The position numbers and the translations under genes are program-made. Shown here one piece after another: positions 1 through 10,814 of a stretch of 64,000 nucleotides of DNA. The notes under the pieces were generated by a model. The model was not told the origin of the DNA. It saw only the letters and a list, made by a program, of their open reading frames with translations, and searched no databases. Location of the stretch: contig NC_089429.1 of NCBI RefSeq assembly GCF_026210795.1, positions 2,356,001 through 2,420,000 on the forward strand, written 5' to 3'. Within the stretch, counting starts at the first letter, position 1. Every line of letters starts with the position of its first letter. The stretch comes from Rhizophagus irregularis (taxonomy: Eukaryota > Glomeromycota > Glomeromycetes > Glomerales > Glomeraceae).

Positions 1-150
1 TTTGCAATAATCTGCGATTTTGCAGATTTCTGCTTTTTTTTATGTGAATTTATGCAAAAGTCTGCGATTTTGCAGATTTCTACTTTTCTTTTTATGTAAA
101 TTTTTGCAGAAGTCTGCGATTTTGCAGATTTTCACTTTTATTTTTCATTG
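1..150. repeat. Tandem repeat with TCTGC...GCAGA hairpins
   Basis: About two and a half units of roughly 60 bp follow one another. Each contains TCTGCGATTTTGCAGA, an inverted repeat of TCTGC around GATTTT, followed by a T-rich stretch. The same TCTGC word returns at 6120-6325 as the perfect palindrome TCTGCGCAGA, so both may belong to one repeat region that encloses the intron-like array. The array continues off the left edge of the window. Confidence 0.75.
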
Positions 151-479
151 AAATATCAGTTCAATCTGCAATTTTATCATTTTGATTAACTCTAACTGTC
201 ATGTGAGATGATCAGTCACTAGCTGAATTTAGACATTATTTAAACTATTTGATAAAGTTCAAAACTTAATCTTTTTCTCTTAAAAAGTTTCGAAGCTAAC
301 TAAAAAGACGAAATTTTTTTAAAAAAAAACTAACTTTTGTAGGGACTCCAGCCCTACAAAGTTTCTGAAAATTTCGAAGTACAGGACAAACGTAAATAGT
401 AATTTCGTCCAACTTTGAAGTTTATTTTAAAATTTCGAAGGTAAGATCAAAATTTTACTTTTTATTTTTACTTTCAGTT
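151..479. other. Non-coding lead-in to the intron-like array
   Basis: No gene seen. The stretch holds a short hairpin (TGTAGGGACTCCAGCCCTACA, about 338-358) and two motifs of the form ATTTCGAAG followed by GTA, which resemble the donor-like ends of the array units further right. It is probably a degenerate part of the same array. Confidence 0.4.
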
Positions 480-1513
480 CTAAACGAAACGTTTCTAAAC
501 GTTTCAAAAATTTATTTTTTTAATTTAATTGTTTTATCAAAACATTTGTTAATGTTTCAAAATTTTTATTTTTTATTTTATTTTTAACAAAACGTTTTTT
601 AACATTTCGAAATTTTTTTATCTTAAAATTTCTAAACGAACCGTTACTAAATATTTTGATTTTTTTTTTAACTTTTAAATGGAACGTTTTTAACATTTCT
701 TTTTTTTTTATTTTAATTATTTTTATCAAAACGTTTTTTAATGTTTCAATTTTTTATTTAACGAAACATTTTTTAACGTTTTAAAATTTTATTTTAAAAA
801 AATTTTATCAGAACGTTTATTAACATTCTGATTTTTTATTTACTTTCTAAACAAAACGTTTTTAAACATTTCAATTTTTAAACTTTAAACAGAACAGTTT
901 TTTAACATTCCATTTTTTTTATTTTAATTATTTTTATCGAAACATTCTTTAATGTTTCAATTTTTTATCTTTAAATTTTTTAACAAAACATTTTTTAACG
1001 TTTTGAAATTTATTTTAAAAAAATTTATCAGAATGTTTGTTAATATTCCGATTTTTTATTTACTTTTCAAACGAAACGTTTTTAAACGTTTTGATTTTTA
1101 AACTTTTAAACAGAACGTTTTTTTACGTTCCATTTTTTTATTTTTGATTTTTTATCAGAACGTCTGTTATCATTCTGAATTTGAATTATTCCTTAACGAA
1201 ACATTTTTTAATGTTTTGAAATTTTACTTTAAAAAAAGGAACGTTAAAGAACATTCCGATTTTTTGATCTTTTTTTATTAAAACGTTAAAAAATGTTTCG
1301 ATTTTATTTTTGATTTTTAAACAAAAAGTTTTTAATGTTTTGAAATTTTTTTAATTTTTTTTCATATCGAAATGTTTATTAACGTTTCGATTCATTTTTT
1401 TATTAACGAAATGGTTTTTAACGTTTTGATTTCTTTCTTATTCTTTTATCGGAACGTTTATTAACATTCCGATTTTTTTTTCAAATTTTTTTGTAAGGTT
1501 CTGGCGATTTCTA
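480..1513. repeat. Left part of intron-like array (hairpin-only units)
   Basis: About 14 units of 65-80 bp each carry an inverted repeat of the form AACGTTT-TTAA-ACGTT (often AAACGTTTTTAAACGTTT or with an ACATT arm) in a T-rich background. They match the branch-point hairpin of the units at 3859-5930 but mostly lack the 30-45 bp exon-like pieces. The last one (about 1490-1513) has GTAAGGTTCTGGCGATTTC, the start of an exon-like piece that resumes after the transposon at 3859. The array was therefore continuous before the insertion. Confidence 0.7.
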
Positions 1514-1537
1514 CAGTCAAAGTTCTCTATAACGAAT
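1514..1537 (+). repeat. Left terminal inverted repeat of the pogo element
   Basis: 24 bp starting CAGTCAAAGTTC, an exact reverse complement of 3835-3858. The TA at 1512-1513 is the left half of the target-site duplication. Confidence 0.93.
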
Positions 1538-1868
1538 TTCTGTATTCCGAATTTTACGCCATTGCGAATCACATGAGTGGTACCAATTTTTTATTAAATA
1601 AAATAATTAAAAATAACGAATTTTTATAGTAAATCCTACCATTGCGTATAACGAAAATGAAGATCCGTACAATTATTAATAAAATGAATCTTTAATTAAC
1701 AAATTTATTTTATAATGAATTTTTATAATGACTGTAACGAATTTTTTTTTAACGAATTTCACGTTAAAATGTAAGGGATATAACGAAATTTCCATTAATA
1801 GAAAGTTTCACGTTATAAATTAAACAATCGTGTGAATTTTTTTTTGATAATTGATCATTTTATTTCAG

Positions 1869-3625
1869 ATGCCTCAAGAAAAAAGACAAAAAACTTCTAA
1901 AGGTAAAGAGAAAGCTTCTTATATAAAACGAACCAGAGCCTCTCTTACAGGTGCTCAAAAACAAGAAGTTTGTCTAAAAAAGTTGCAGAAACTAACACCT
2001 AAAAATAAAGAACTTGCTAAAGAATATGATGTTTCACAAGGAATGATATCCGATATTTTAAAAGAAAGTGAAAAATGGTTGGCTTTAAAATTGGATTCTT
2101 ATGAAGCTTCACTTAAAAAACAAGTCAAACCAAATTTTCCACAAGTTGATGAAGCTTTGGGCTTTTGGGTTGAAAAAGCCATTGATAATAATATTACTAT
2201 TAGTGGCGAATTATTGGCACAAAAAGCATGTGATTTTGCAACATTACTTGATGTACAAGACTTTAAAGGATCTGATGGATGGGTAGCAGGTTTTAAAAAA
2301 CGCCACAATCTTGAATCTTATGTAAAACATGGAGAAGCAGCAAGCGCTCCTTCAGAAGAAGATTTGAATGAGATGCGTAAAAATCTTCAAAATATTCTTA
2401 AAGAATATTCACCTGATGATATTTTCAACATTGATGAAACTGAACTTTATTGGAAAATGGAGCCAAATCGAACTTTATCAACTGGTCCAGGTAAATTAAA
2501 TATTGATTAGTATAAAATTAATATAAAAAATCATATATAAACTAAAATAATACTTATCTTACAATAGTTGTGGGTAAAAAACTATCTAAGGAATGGGTTA
2601 CTATTGCATTATGTTGTAATGCTTCAGGAACTGAAAAAGTAAAACCAGTTTTTATTGGGAAAAGCCAAAATCCACGCGCCTTAAAAAATGTTCCAAAGTC
2701 GTCACTACCAGTACAATATTATTGGAATAAAACAGCTTATATGCAAGTTAGTATCTGGAACGATTGGTTAAAGCTCTTTGATTCACGCCTAAGACTCCAA
2801 AATAGACATATAATCTTACTTTATGATGGCGCATCCACTCATAAATTAATTGATGATGTTGAATTTTCCAATATTCGTCTTCATAAATTACCTCCTAATA
2901 CAACTTCACGCCTTCAGCCATGTGATGCTGAAATCATTTATAGTTTTAAAGTAAGTACAAAAATGTTTTATAATTGACAAAAAAAAACCAATTTATTAAT
3001 AAAATAATAAATGTAGGCACAATATCGAAAACTATTTTTGCGGAATCGTATTAAAGCATTTGATAATAGTCAAGAAAATGGACAACCCATACCTGAAATT
3101 ACAATAAAAAAAGCAATTAAATATGCAGCAAAAGCATGGGAATTAGTTCAACCAGTAACTATTACAAATGGTTGGAGAAAAACTGGCATCCTTCCACCAA
3201 GTACTGACAATGACATTGATTTTGATTTTGATGAATTTGAAGAAGTTGACCAACTACAAGATCTTATTGGCCAGCTGGCTTCTAAAATATACAGAAGCCC
3301 AATTTCTGCTGAAGAATATTTAGAGTATGAAAAGGATGAAACAAATCACCAGATGATGACTGATAAAGAAATTATAAAAATGATAACAGAGCCAGAAGAA
3401 CCAAATGATGTTGAGGGGCCAGAAATTCCAATTATCAGTAACTATAAGGCGCTAGCGGCACTCAATCAAATAATCACATATATGGAACAAAAATCTGATA
3501 AAATGGAATTTTCAAATGATCATATTCGAACCATAAAAAAATTGCATAAAGTAATAGAGCGGGAAGAATTCCATTCTAAACAGCAAGTTACTTTGGATTC
3601 GTGTTTTAGTATAAATAAAGAATAG
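1869..3625 (+). CDS. pogo/Tigger-like transposase (CENP-B type)
   Basis: The model has exons 1869-2490, 2568-2950 and 3017-3625, giving 537 residues. Both introns (77 and 66 bp) are GT-AG, and frame and homology run through both junctions. An N-terminal psq-type helix-turn-helix (about 30-75) with the phrase LAKEYDVSQGMISDIL is followed by a CENP-B/Tc5-type HTH (about 80-155, ending GWVAGFKKRHNLE). The DDE_1 catalytic core follows: FNIDETELYW supplies the first Asp, LLYDGASTH the second and LPPNTTSRLQPCDAE the third, a DDD triad as in pogo. A highly acidic linker and C-terminal helices follow. The ATG at 1869 is chosen because TTATTTCAG lies directly before it, so a 5' leader intron is possible; an upstream in-frame ATG at 1851 would add six residues. 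All key residues are present, so it may be functional. Confidence 0.9.
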
Positions 3626-3834
3626 CGTGATAGTTTATTATAATGAAGTAATAAAGTTCGTGCCAAATTTACCATTTAAAAAATTGATTACTAACTAACT
3701 TTCCGAATATATTCAATATACCGAATTTGGATATGATTTTCGGTATTGCTTATCATAGCGAATAAATGTTTAAAATTCGGTACAATTATTACCAAAATTT
3801 TCACCATAACGAATTATAACCTCCAGAAATCGAG

Positions 3835-3858
3835 ATTCGTTATAGAGAACTTTGACTG
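3835..3858 (-). repeat. Right terminal inverted repeat of the pogo element
   Basis: 24 bp ending GAACTTTGACTG, the exact complement of the left terminus, followed by TA at 3859-3860. Confidence 0.93.
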
Positions 3859-5930
3859 TAGACGAATTTCAAAGGTAAAAAAAAACTTCAAAATTCTTTA
3901 TATATATATTTTTTGTTGCTTTTAATTTACGAAATGTTTACTAATGTTTCAGCTGTCTTTTTGTAGGGTTTTTGTTCTCCAGATCCTGGACGAAAGAATT
4001 TGAAGGTAAACCTTCAAAAATCTTTATATTTTTGTGGGTTTTTTCTTTAACAAACGTTCTACTAACATTCGCTATTCTTTTATTTTTAGGTCCCATCTCC
4101 CATTTGAAAGAACTTCGAAGGTAATAACACTTCGAAGTTCTTTATATTTAATTTTCTTTAATGAACGTTATACTAACATTCATTTTCTTCTATTTTTAGG
4201 TTCTGGACTTCCATTTGGAGAACTTGGAAGAACTTCAAAGGTAATAGCACTTCGAAGTTCTTTATTTTTATTTTTCTTTAACGAACGTTTTACTAACGTT
4301 TCGTTATTTTATTTTTTTTAGGTCCAGAATGCCAAAGGTATGTTCTGGACCCATTTGAAGGTAAAACCTTTGAAATTATTTTTTTTTTAATTAATTTATT
4401 GACAAACGTTAACTAACGTTTATATTTCATTTTTTTTAGGTAAAGGAAGTCGAAAACTAGTTCCAGACTTCCATATTAAAGGTAAAATCTTCGAAATTTT
4501 TTATTTTTTTAATAATAATTTGACGAACGTTAATTAACGTTCGTACTTCTTTTTTTTTAGGTAAAGGAAGCCGAAAGACTTCAAATTTTTTTTTTTGGAT
4601 ACTAAGTGAAGGTAAGTTTCGTAATGAATTTTCGTTACAAAACTTTAATTTTTTTTCATTTTTTTTTAAGAAACATTGACTAATGTTTCTTATTTATTTT
4701 TGTAGATTCTGATACTCAAATCCGAAACTAAATGGTAAGTTTCATAACAAATTTTTCGTTACGAAACTTATGTTTTTTTTTATTTATAAAAAAACATTCG
4801 TTTCTAACATTCTTTATTCTTTTTTGTAGTTTCAGTACTCCAAAGATTCCCAAAACAAAAATGGTAAGTTTCGCAACGTCTCGTTGTGAAATTTTATATA
4901 TATATTTTTTATTTTATAAAGGTTAAAGAATGTTTTTCTAATGTTCTTTTATTCTTTTTTTTTAGGTTTTCAGCTCGTCTAGATTTCAACATAGTAAGTT
5001 TCGTAACGAACTTTTTGTTATGAACTAATATTTTTTTATTTTATTTAAAAGAAACATTACTAACATTTTGGTTTTCTTTTTTTTTGTAAATTTTTGGCTT
5101 TCTGGACGCCTCTTAGACAGAATTTCGAAGGTAAACTTCGAAATTCTGTTTATTTTTTATTATTTTTTTTTTATCTAGTGAAACGTTTATTAACGTTTTG
5201 GCTTCTCTTTTGTAGTCTTCCAGACAGAATTTTGAAGGTAAACTTTGAAATTCTATTTTTTTTGTTTTAGTTTAGCGAAACATTATTAATGTTTCGTCTT
5301 TCTCTTTTTTTTAGGGTTTCATCTCTCCTGTTTCTGTCTGGACGGAATTTCAAAGGTAAAACTTCAAAATTTAAAATTTTTATTTTATTTAACGAACGTT
5401 TACTGATGTTCGTTCTTATTTATTGTAGGTCCAGAACACCGAAAATACTCTGGACATTATTTCAAAGGTATAATCTTTGAAAGTTTTTAATTTTTTTAGT
5501 GAAATGTTAACTAACGTTTCATTTGTATTTTTTTTATAGGTTTTGTAGGCCCATGGCTTTTCAGACGCGAATTTCAAAGGTAAACTTTGAAATTCTTTAA
5601 TTTTTTTAATTTAATGAATGTTATCTAACGTTCATTTTTATATTTTGTAGGTCCAGAACACTGAAGTATAGCTCCGGACTCATTTTTGAAGGTAAAACCT
5701 TCAAAAGTTTATTTTTTTAATAAATTATTTGATGAACGTTAACTAACGTTCAATTTTTTAGGTCTATGACATTAGACAGGTTTCTGAACAAAATTTCAAA
5801 GTAATCTTCAAGGTAATTACTTTGAAATTCTTCTTTTACTTTTTTTTCAACAAACTTTACGAACTGAACTTTATACTAATGTTCATTTTTCCTTTATTTT
5901 TGTATAGATTTTTTTTCCATTTTGCTAATT
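3859..5930 (+). repeat. Tandem array of about 17 intron-like units
   Basis: Units of about 105-125 bp repeat on the plus strand. Each has a 30-45 bp exon-like piece (often GTCCAGA or GTTCTGGAC..., ending TTYAAAG or TTCGAAG), a donor-like GTAA, a CTAAC branch-point-like core and a T-run ending TAG. Worked examples: exon-like 4090-4120, 4200-4240, 4322-4360 and 4440-4481, each followed directly by GTAA. The donor usually lies in the loop of one hairpin: at 5569-5595 the arms GAATTTCAAAG and its complement enclose GTAAA. The CTAAC core usually lies in a second hairpin (for example ACGTTAACTAACGT). No long open frame joins the pieces. It is either a minisatellite grown from an intron-exon junction or a transcribed, heavily spliced non-coding locus. 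Confidence 0.8.
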
Positions 5931-6119
5931 GTTTGTTGGAATCGAACCAACTGGAACAATGTTCCAAACTATTAACAACATGTGAATGTGCAGTAAAGAG
6001 ATGATGGATAGCAATGACTTATAATAGATTTCAATTGTATTTGTAAACTTGTTAATATATAATAAAAAAGTAATTTTGATTATATTAATAAATTAGTAAT
6101 TAATGCAATAAATTAATTT
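5931..6119. other. Array exit, AT-rich non-coding
   Basis: The last T-rich acceptor-like sequence (TTTTTGTATAG, about 5897-5907) precedes a unique stretch with AATAAA-like words (about 6060-6120). If the array is transcribed to the right, this would be its 3' end. No gene seen. Confidence 0.35.
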
Positions 6120-6325
6120 GTATTATTGTGATGCAGATTTTTACTGAAAAAAATTGCTGAGGTATTTCGAAGGTTTTTTATTTAAAAATCTGCGCAGAAC
6201 TTTGTTATTTATAAAATCTGCGCAGTTTTTTATTGGATTTTTTTTCTAATGTTTTGCGCTAAGGTATAAGATCTGCGCAGATATAATTTCTGAAAATCTG
6301 CGCAGATCTGCTCTCCAAAAAATTT
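6120..6325. repeat. Cluster of TCTGCGCAG palindromes
   Basis: TCTGCGCAG or TCTGCGCAGA, a perfect palindrome in its 10-bp form, occurs about four times at irregular spacing of 35-60 bp. It mirrors the TCTGC hairpins at 1-150 on the other side of the array. Confidence 0.6.
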
Positions 6326-7669
6326 CCTGATGATCGTAATACTACTTTAATCATATCAAGATCTAAAATAAAACCTAAAAGAATCTCTTCTATACTGGTA
6401 TTCATACTTTTCTATTTATATTGTTATAACATCACCTCATAAATAAATCTTCTGATTATCAAAATCAATCAAAAAATTAAGTTTCACAAATGTTTCTTTT
6501 ACAAAGATTCAATCTATTATTTGTGTATTTAGAAGCTAATTTATAAACTTTAACAACAAATATTAGAGTGAAAAGTTAACTTTAAAAAGTCCAATTTTTT
6601 CATGAGTTTATTTATCCTTATATAAAAGCAACTAAATGTTCTAGTGCTTAAACTTTTTTACTCCTTCAATATTGAAGTTAAACCCATTTTAAGACAAAAT
6701 GATACTTTCATTTTTTCATTTTAATGAGTTTCAATAATTCAGATCCCTAGATGTCTTATAATTTATGTAACAACTATTTCTCTAGTGTCAGGATTTTGGA
6801 GCATTAGGATTAATTTTCCATTATTAAACTTAAACGAATGTAAAATAGAAAAATTATCGCATAATTAACTTGTCCATAGCTTTTCTTACATTGCTTCCTA
6901 TTCTAATCTTATACTAATTATTTGTGACACCTCCTGCAATATAAAATATGCAATGCTTAAAGTGCTTATCAAAACCTTTAACTTCATAGAATTGGAGAAA
7001 TCATATTATTGGAGTCAATACTATATCTCATCCTTCAAGTTGCATTAGGAGAAAATAACTTTAACTTTTTCTCTTTATATTCCTCTGCAAGAATTAATGC
7101 AGAACCAACCTATAGTCAATACTACAAAACTTTTCTTGAAAAAGGATGGTTATCAACCTCTTCTTTTTTTTAAAATTTTAAAACCCTTCTCAAAAAATTA
7201 ATAAGTTCTTTCATTTTATATTTTTTAGCTTCTTTTACCAGTATGATCAATTTATTTCCAGTAATAAAATCAAAATAAAAAATTAATTTCAGATATAATA
7301 TTTTTATCTAGGTTAGTTCAATTCAGATAAAAATGCATATAATCCTAAACTGAGAATCATTAGATTAAAGAATTGGTTTTAACTATTATTACATAAGTAT
7401 AATATGCATTAAAAACTACTGATCTGAACTGTTTGACTTTTCAAATTACTTAAAATATGGATTTGTTCAGCTACTAATGATAGAAAATATTTGTAAATAA
7501 GATGCTCAAATAATATTAAGTAACAGTTTTTCACAACATAATTACCACATATGTAATTAGTGCTCATATAATTAGATGCAATTTATAGACAGAGTATAGT
7601 ACTTGTTTGATACTACATTTGTCTCATGTGATGATGCAGGATAACCTACAATTAAAGATAGGTTCTCAA
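6326..7669. other. AT-rich stretch without a recognisable gene
   Basis: Stops are frequent in all frames. No domain, RNA gene or clear repeat is visible, apart from a short word near 7500 (ATGCTCAAATAATATT) that recurs near 61750. Confidence 0.5.
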
Positions 7670-7970
7670 TTGATTTCCAAAATCTGCAATATTGCAGTTT
7701 TAGAAATCAATTGCGCTTAGTAATCTGCAAATCTGCAAATAATCTAAATAACTGCAAATAATCCAAATAATCTGCAAACCCGCAAATAATTCACAAATCC
7801 GCAAATAATCTGCAAACTCGCAAATAATTTATAGTACCGCAAATAATCTGCAAATCTGTATAGTATCACAAATAATTCGCAAATAATTCACAAATCCATA
7901 TAGTATCACAAATAATCTGCAAATAATCTGCAAATCTGCAAATAATTTACATTATCGCAAATTTGCGAAT
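7670..7970. repeat. AATCTGCAAATA minisatellite
   Basis: Degenerate 11-20 bp units built on CTGCAAATAATC, CGCAAATAATC and CTGTATAGTATCACAAATAATC fill the interval. It abuts the left subterminal repeats of the hAT element and may be part of it. Confidence 0.7.
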
Positions 7971-8190
7971 AAGTGGACAAAATTGTCCACTTTTTAGTAT
8001 ATAAATAAATTTGATTCATGAGTTTACAAAATGGACAAAATTGTCCACTTTTTAGTATATAAATAAATTTGATTCATGAGTTTACAAAATAGACAAAATT
8101 GTCTACTTTTTAATATATAAATAAATTTGGTTATATTTAAGTGTGAAAATTAAATTAACATGATTCAAAATGGACAAAATTGTCCACTTT
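7971..8190. repeat. Left subterminal repeats of the hAT element
   Basis: Roughly 59-bp units carry TGGACAAAATTGTCCACTT followed by TTTAGTATATAAATAAATTTG, in three to four copies. The 7-bp arms TGGACAA/TTGTCCA could form a hairpin or a dimeric protein site. Confidence 0.75.
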
Positions 8191-8559
8191 TTATTATTTA
8201 TCGAGTAGAAGATCATCATTATTTTTATTGTTTATATTTTATTAGTAATTACAAAATAAAATTGTTTTTATTACAATTTAGTATTACTAAACAATCTCTT
8301 CTGGATTCCAGTCATTGTCATTTTCACTATCATATTTATTATTAAACATGAATGGAATCTCAGAAGATTCAATATACACCTACGGTCCTAAATCTATCAC
8401 TTGTTCGATATTTAACATCTCGTCAACACTTTCTTTTTGTATATTGGATGGCTCTTCATATTCCTCCTCTTCATCTTCATTCTCATTTAATATGTCTTCC
8501 TCTTCAAATAAATTATCTATCATTTTTTAAATATCATCATTTGATATGCTATTTCCAAT

Positions 8560-10665
8560 GTGATTCAAGGATCTTTTACTATTTGAAAGTGAATGAATAT
8601 TATGAGTATAAATTTTGGACATACATTCGATGATTTGCACATTTAAATTTGTTCTCCTTTTACCAAACATCTATCCAAAGGCCGAAAAAAGGCATTCACA
8701 GCTGGCTGAATGTGGTGTTATTGAAAAAACAATTTTTGCAAAACAAGATAATGAGCTGCGCCCATCAATTATTAAGTTCTACCACTAAAAAGGCCCATCA
8801 TTATTTGAATATAGTGCGCTATAAGGGTTATCTTGGTCCAAATACTTGCGAAACTGTGCCTTAAGTTCTAAACCAGAAGTTTTCTTATAACCCAAATTCT
8901 TCCAAATATTAAGCGCAGTTTTTTGGATACATTCAAATTGAGTATTGTGGATACCCGCTCCTACAATATTTATAAAGAATAAATTATTTATTTTATTTAA
9001 TTATATTTTCTTATATTAGTAATACCTTTATATTGCGAATGGAAAAAGAAAGCCAATAAGTAAATATCTTCGTCAAATTCTTTGTATCTATTAAAGAAAT
9101 TTGATTACTTACTTCAGTTATTTGGTTTTTTATTAAACTAAAATTATTTTGAATATTACCTCTCATTGAAGGCTTTAATACAAGAATTCTTTAATGAGCG
9201 GTAATCATTCATTGGCATTTGTTTAAAAAAGATTGCAATTCTAAGGATATAAAGGTAACAATCTGCCAATGTAGTATACGTTCTTTCAAGCATAAGAATT
9301 GCCTCTTTTATCAGTTTAAGAATATCTAATATTACGCAAATATCGTCAAAAACCCTCATTTTTTCAAAATAGTTTTAATAGTTTGATTTGAAATTTTATA
9401 TTTGCGATTTTTCAGAACCTAATTTAAATAAAATTAAATTTTTTTTTTTAAAAAAAAATAATTCATCTTATTAATATATGTGCTGTAAAGCATCTTTTAA
9501 TCTCCATACAGAATGTACACATTTATAGACAGTCATCCATCTTGTTTTTACGTAAGTCTTCAGCCCTCCGCCTTCAATATTTTTACTTTTGATTGCTTCA
9601 TTGAGCCATAATGATCCAAGGGTAGAATTTTTAAAATATTTTGTGAGAATGTTTACACATCTCACTATATATTTAACTTCATCTATTTTTACAATAGACG
9701 TGCTTATCAGATTTACGCAATATATGATACATCGCATATTAATAATATTTGGGTAATTGTTGGTAATTATCTTACGTGCTGCTGCAACATTCGAGCCATT
9801 ATCTGACACAATAGCAACAAACTTTTTGGCTTCCACTTTATTGATAACTTCCTCAATAACGTTAGATAAATGCTTTCCTGTATGGCGAATATTTGAAAGA
9901 TCCTCAAAACTTAAAAGATATTCTTTCCTTGACCAGTCATTAACATGAATACTTAAAGGCTATTCCCGTGTAGATCGGTTCAACCATCCATCACTAATGA
10001 ACATAAATACATATCAAAACTATCAATATTTTACAAAAATTTCTTCATTTTAATTTAAATTAAAAAAATCTTACCAATAGTAAAGTTATTGTCAGCACTT
10101 AATTCATTCATAATGCGTATATTTACACGAGATATTTCAGATTCTAATAATGTACCACTCAAAACTTGCCTTAAGGGAGGATCATATCCTGGTTGTAAAG
10201 TTTTGATCAAATTGATAAACCAAGGATTTTCAATTATACTAAAAAAAAATATTGCATATCACGAAAGCTTTCGTTATTGACCAATTTATTTCATCATAAT
10301 AACCTTTTTCTAATTCTTTATTCTTGTAAAAAGATCAGATAGATGTTTGGCCATCATTGAGCCTTTGTTTTTAGTTGTTAATTTTAAGTCACTTTCATTT
10401 TCTTCTTCGTTTTCTGCTATTTCATTACCTACAATTTTTGCAAACTGTAATGATACTTCTTGCAGACATTTTCGGTAATGATTTGCTAAGTGCTCACATA
10501 AACGTAAAATTTTCCGTCCTTTCAATAAAAGTTACAATAGCTACATATCGCAGCATAGTGCCCTTTTGTCCTCTGTACTCCTTTTATCATATGTCCATTC
10601 CACACTTCCGTAAAATGATGTCCTTTTCTTGGATTTTCTGAAGGTTCTATCTGAACTTGTCATTT
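8560..10665 (-). pseudogene. hAT transposase relic (BED finger, core and dimerisation domain)
   Basis: Read on the minus strand, the relic begins near 10660 with a BED zinc finger: VWNGHMIKGV, then ICSYCNF and HLANHYRKC, with Cys-x2-Cys and His-x4-His ligands. Near 9990-10010 comes MDGWLNRSTRE-like core sequence, then VNDWSRKEYLLSFEDLS and VAIVSDNGSNVAAARKII, the DUF659-like catalytic region. Near 8570-8720 comes the hAT C-terminal dimerisation motif, SASCECLFSAFG, a stop in place of the usual Trp, then MFGKRRTNLN. Another in-frame stop sits in the TRE-stop-PLS stretch near 9960, and frames shift between blocks. The gene is dead, with at least two nonsense changes, but all main domains are still readable. 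Forward-strand open frames over this stretch are shadows. Confidence 0.8.
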
Positions 10666-10814
10666 TATCAAAGAAAAATTAGGAACCTAAAATATTAAAA
10701 ATAAACAACTAACGAAAAATAAAATGATGAAAATAAGCATGAAATATTTCGTCAACAACAATTTGGTTTTAAATTTAGGAGTATTCAGGGATGTTGAGTC
10801 ATGTACTTACATAT

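Larger units (their letters stand above)
1514..3858 (+). mobile_element. pogo/Tigger-type DNA transposon, apparently complete
   Basis: The element is 2345 bp long and bounded by perfect 24-bp terminal inverted repeats beginning CAGTCAAAGTTC (1514-1537 and 3835-3858), each flanked by the TA target duplication (1512-1513 and 3859-3860) typical of the Tc1/mariner superfamily. TAACGAATT words recur in both subterminal regions and could be transposase binding sites. It carries one three-exon transposase gene with no broken frame. It sits inside an exon-like piece of the surrounding tandem array. Perfect termini plus an intact gene suggest a recent insertion and possible activity. Confidence 0.93.

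Noticed and set aside
520-729. Minus-strand 69-codon frame rich in Lys and Phe
   Set aside because: Produced by the T-rich hairpin repeats of the array; no protein-like features.
4034-4321. Plus-strand 95-codon frame across array units
   Set aside because: It reads through repeat units and repeats the same words (TSKVIALRSSL); a by-product of the tandem repeat.
8160-8864. Four plus-strand open frames
   Set aside because: They are antisense to the readable hAT dimerisation domain on the minus strand.
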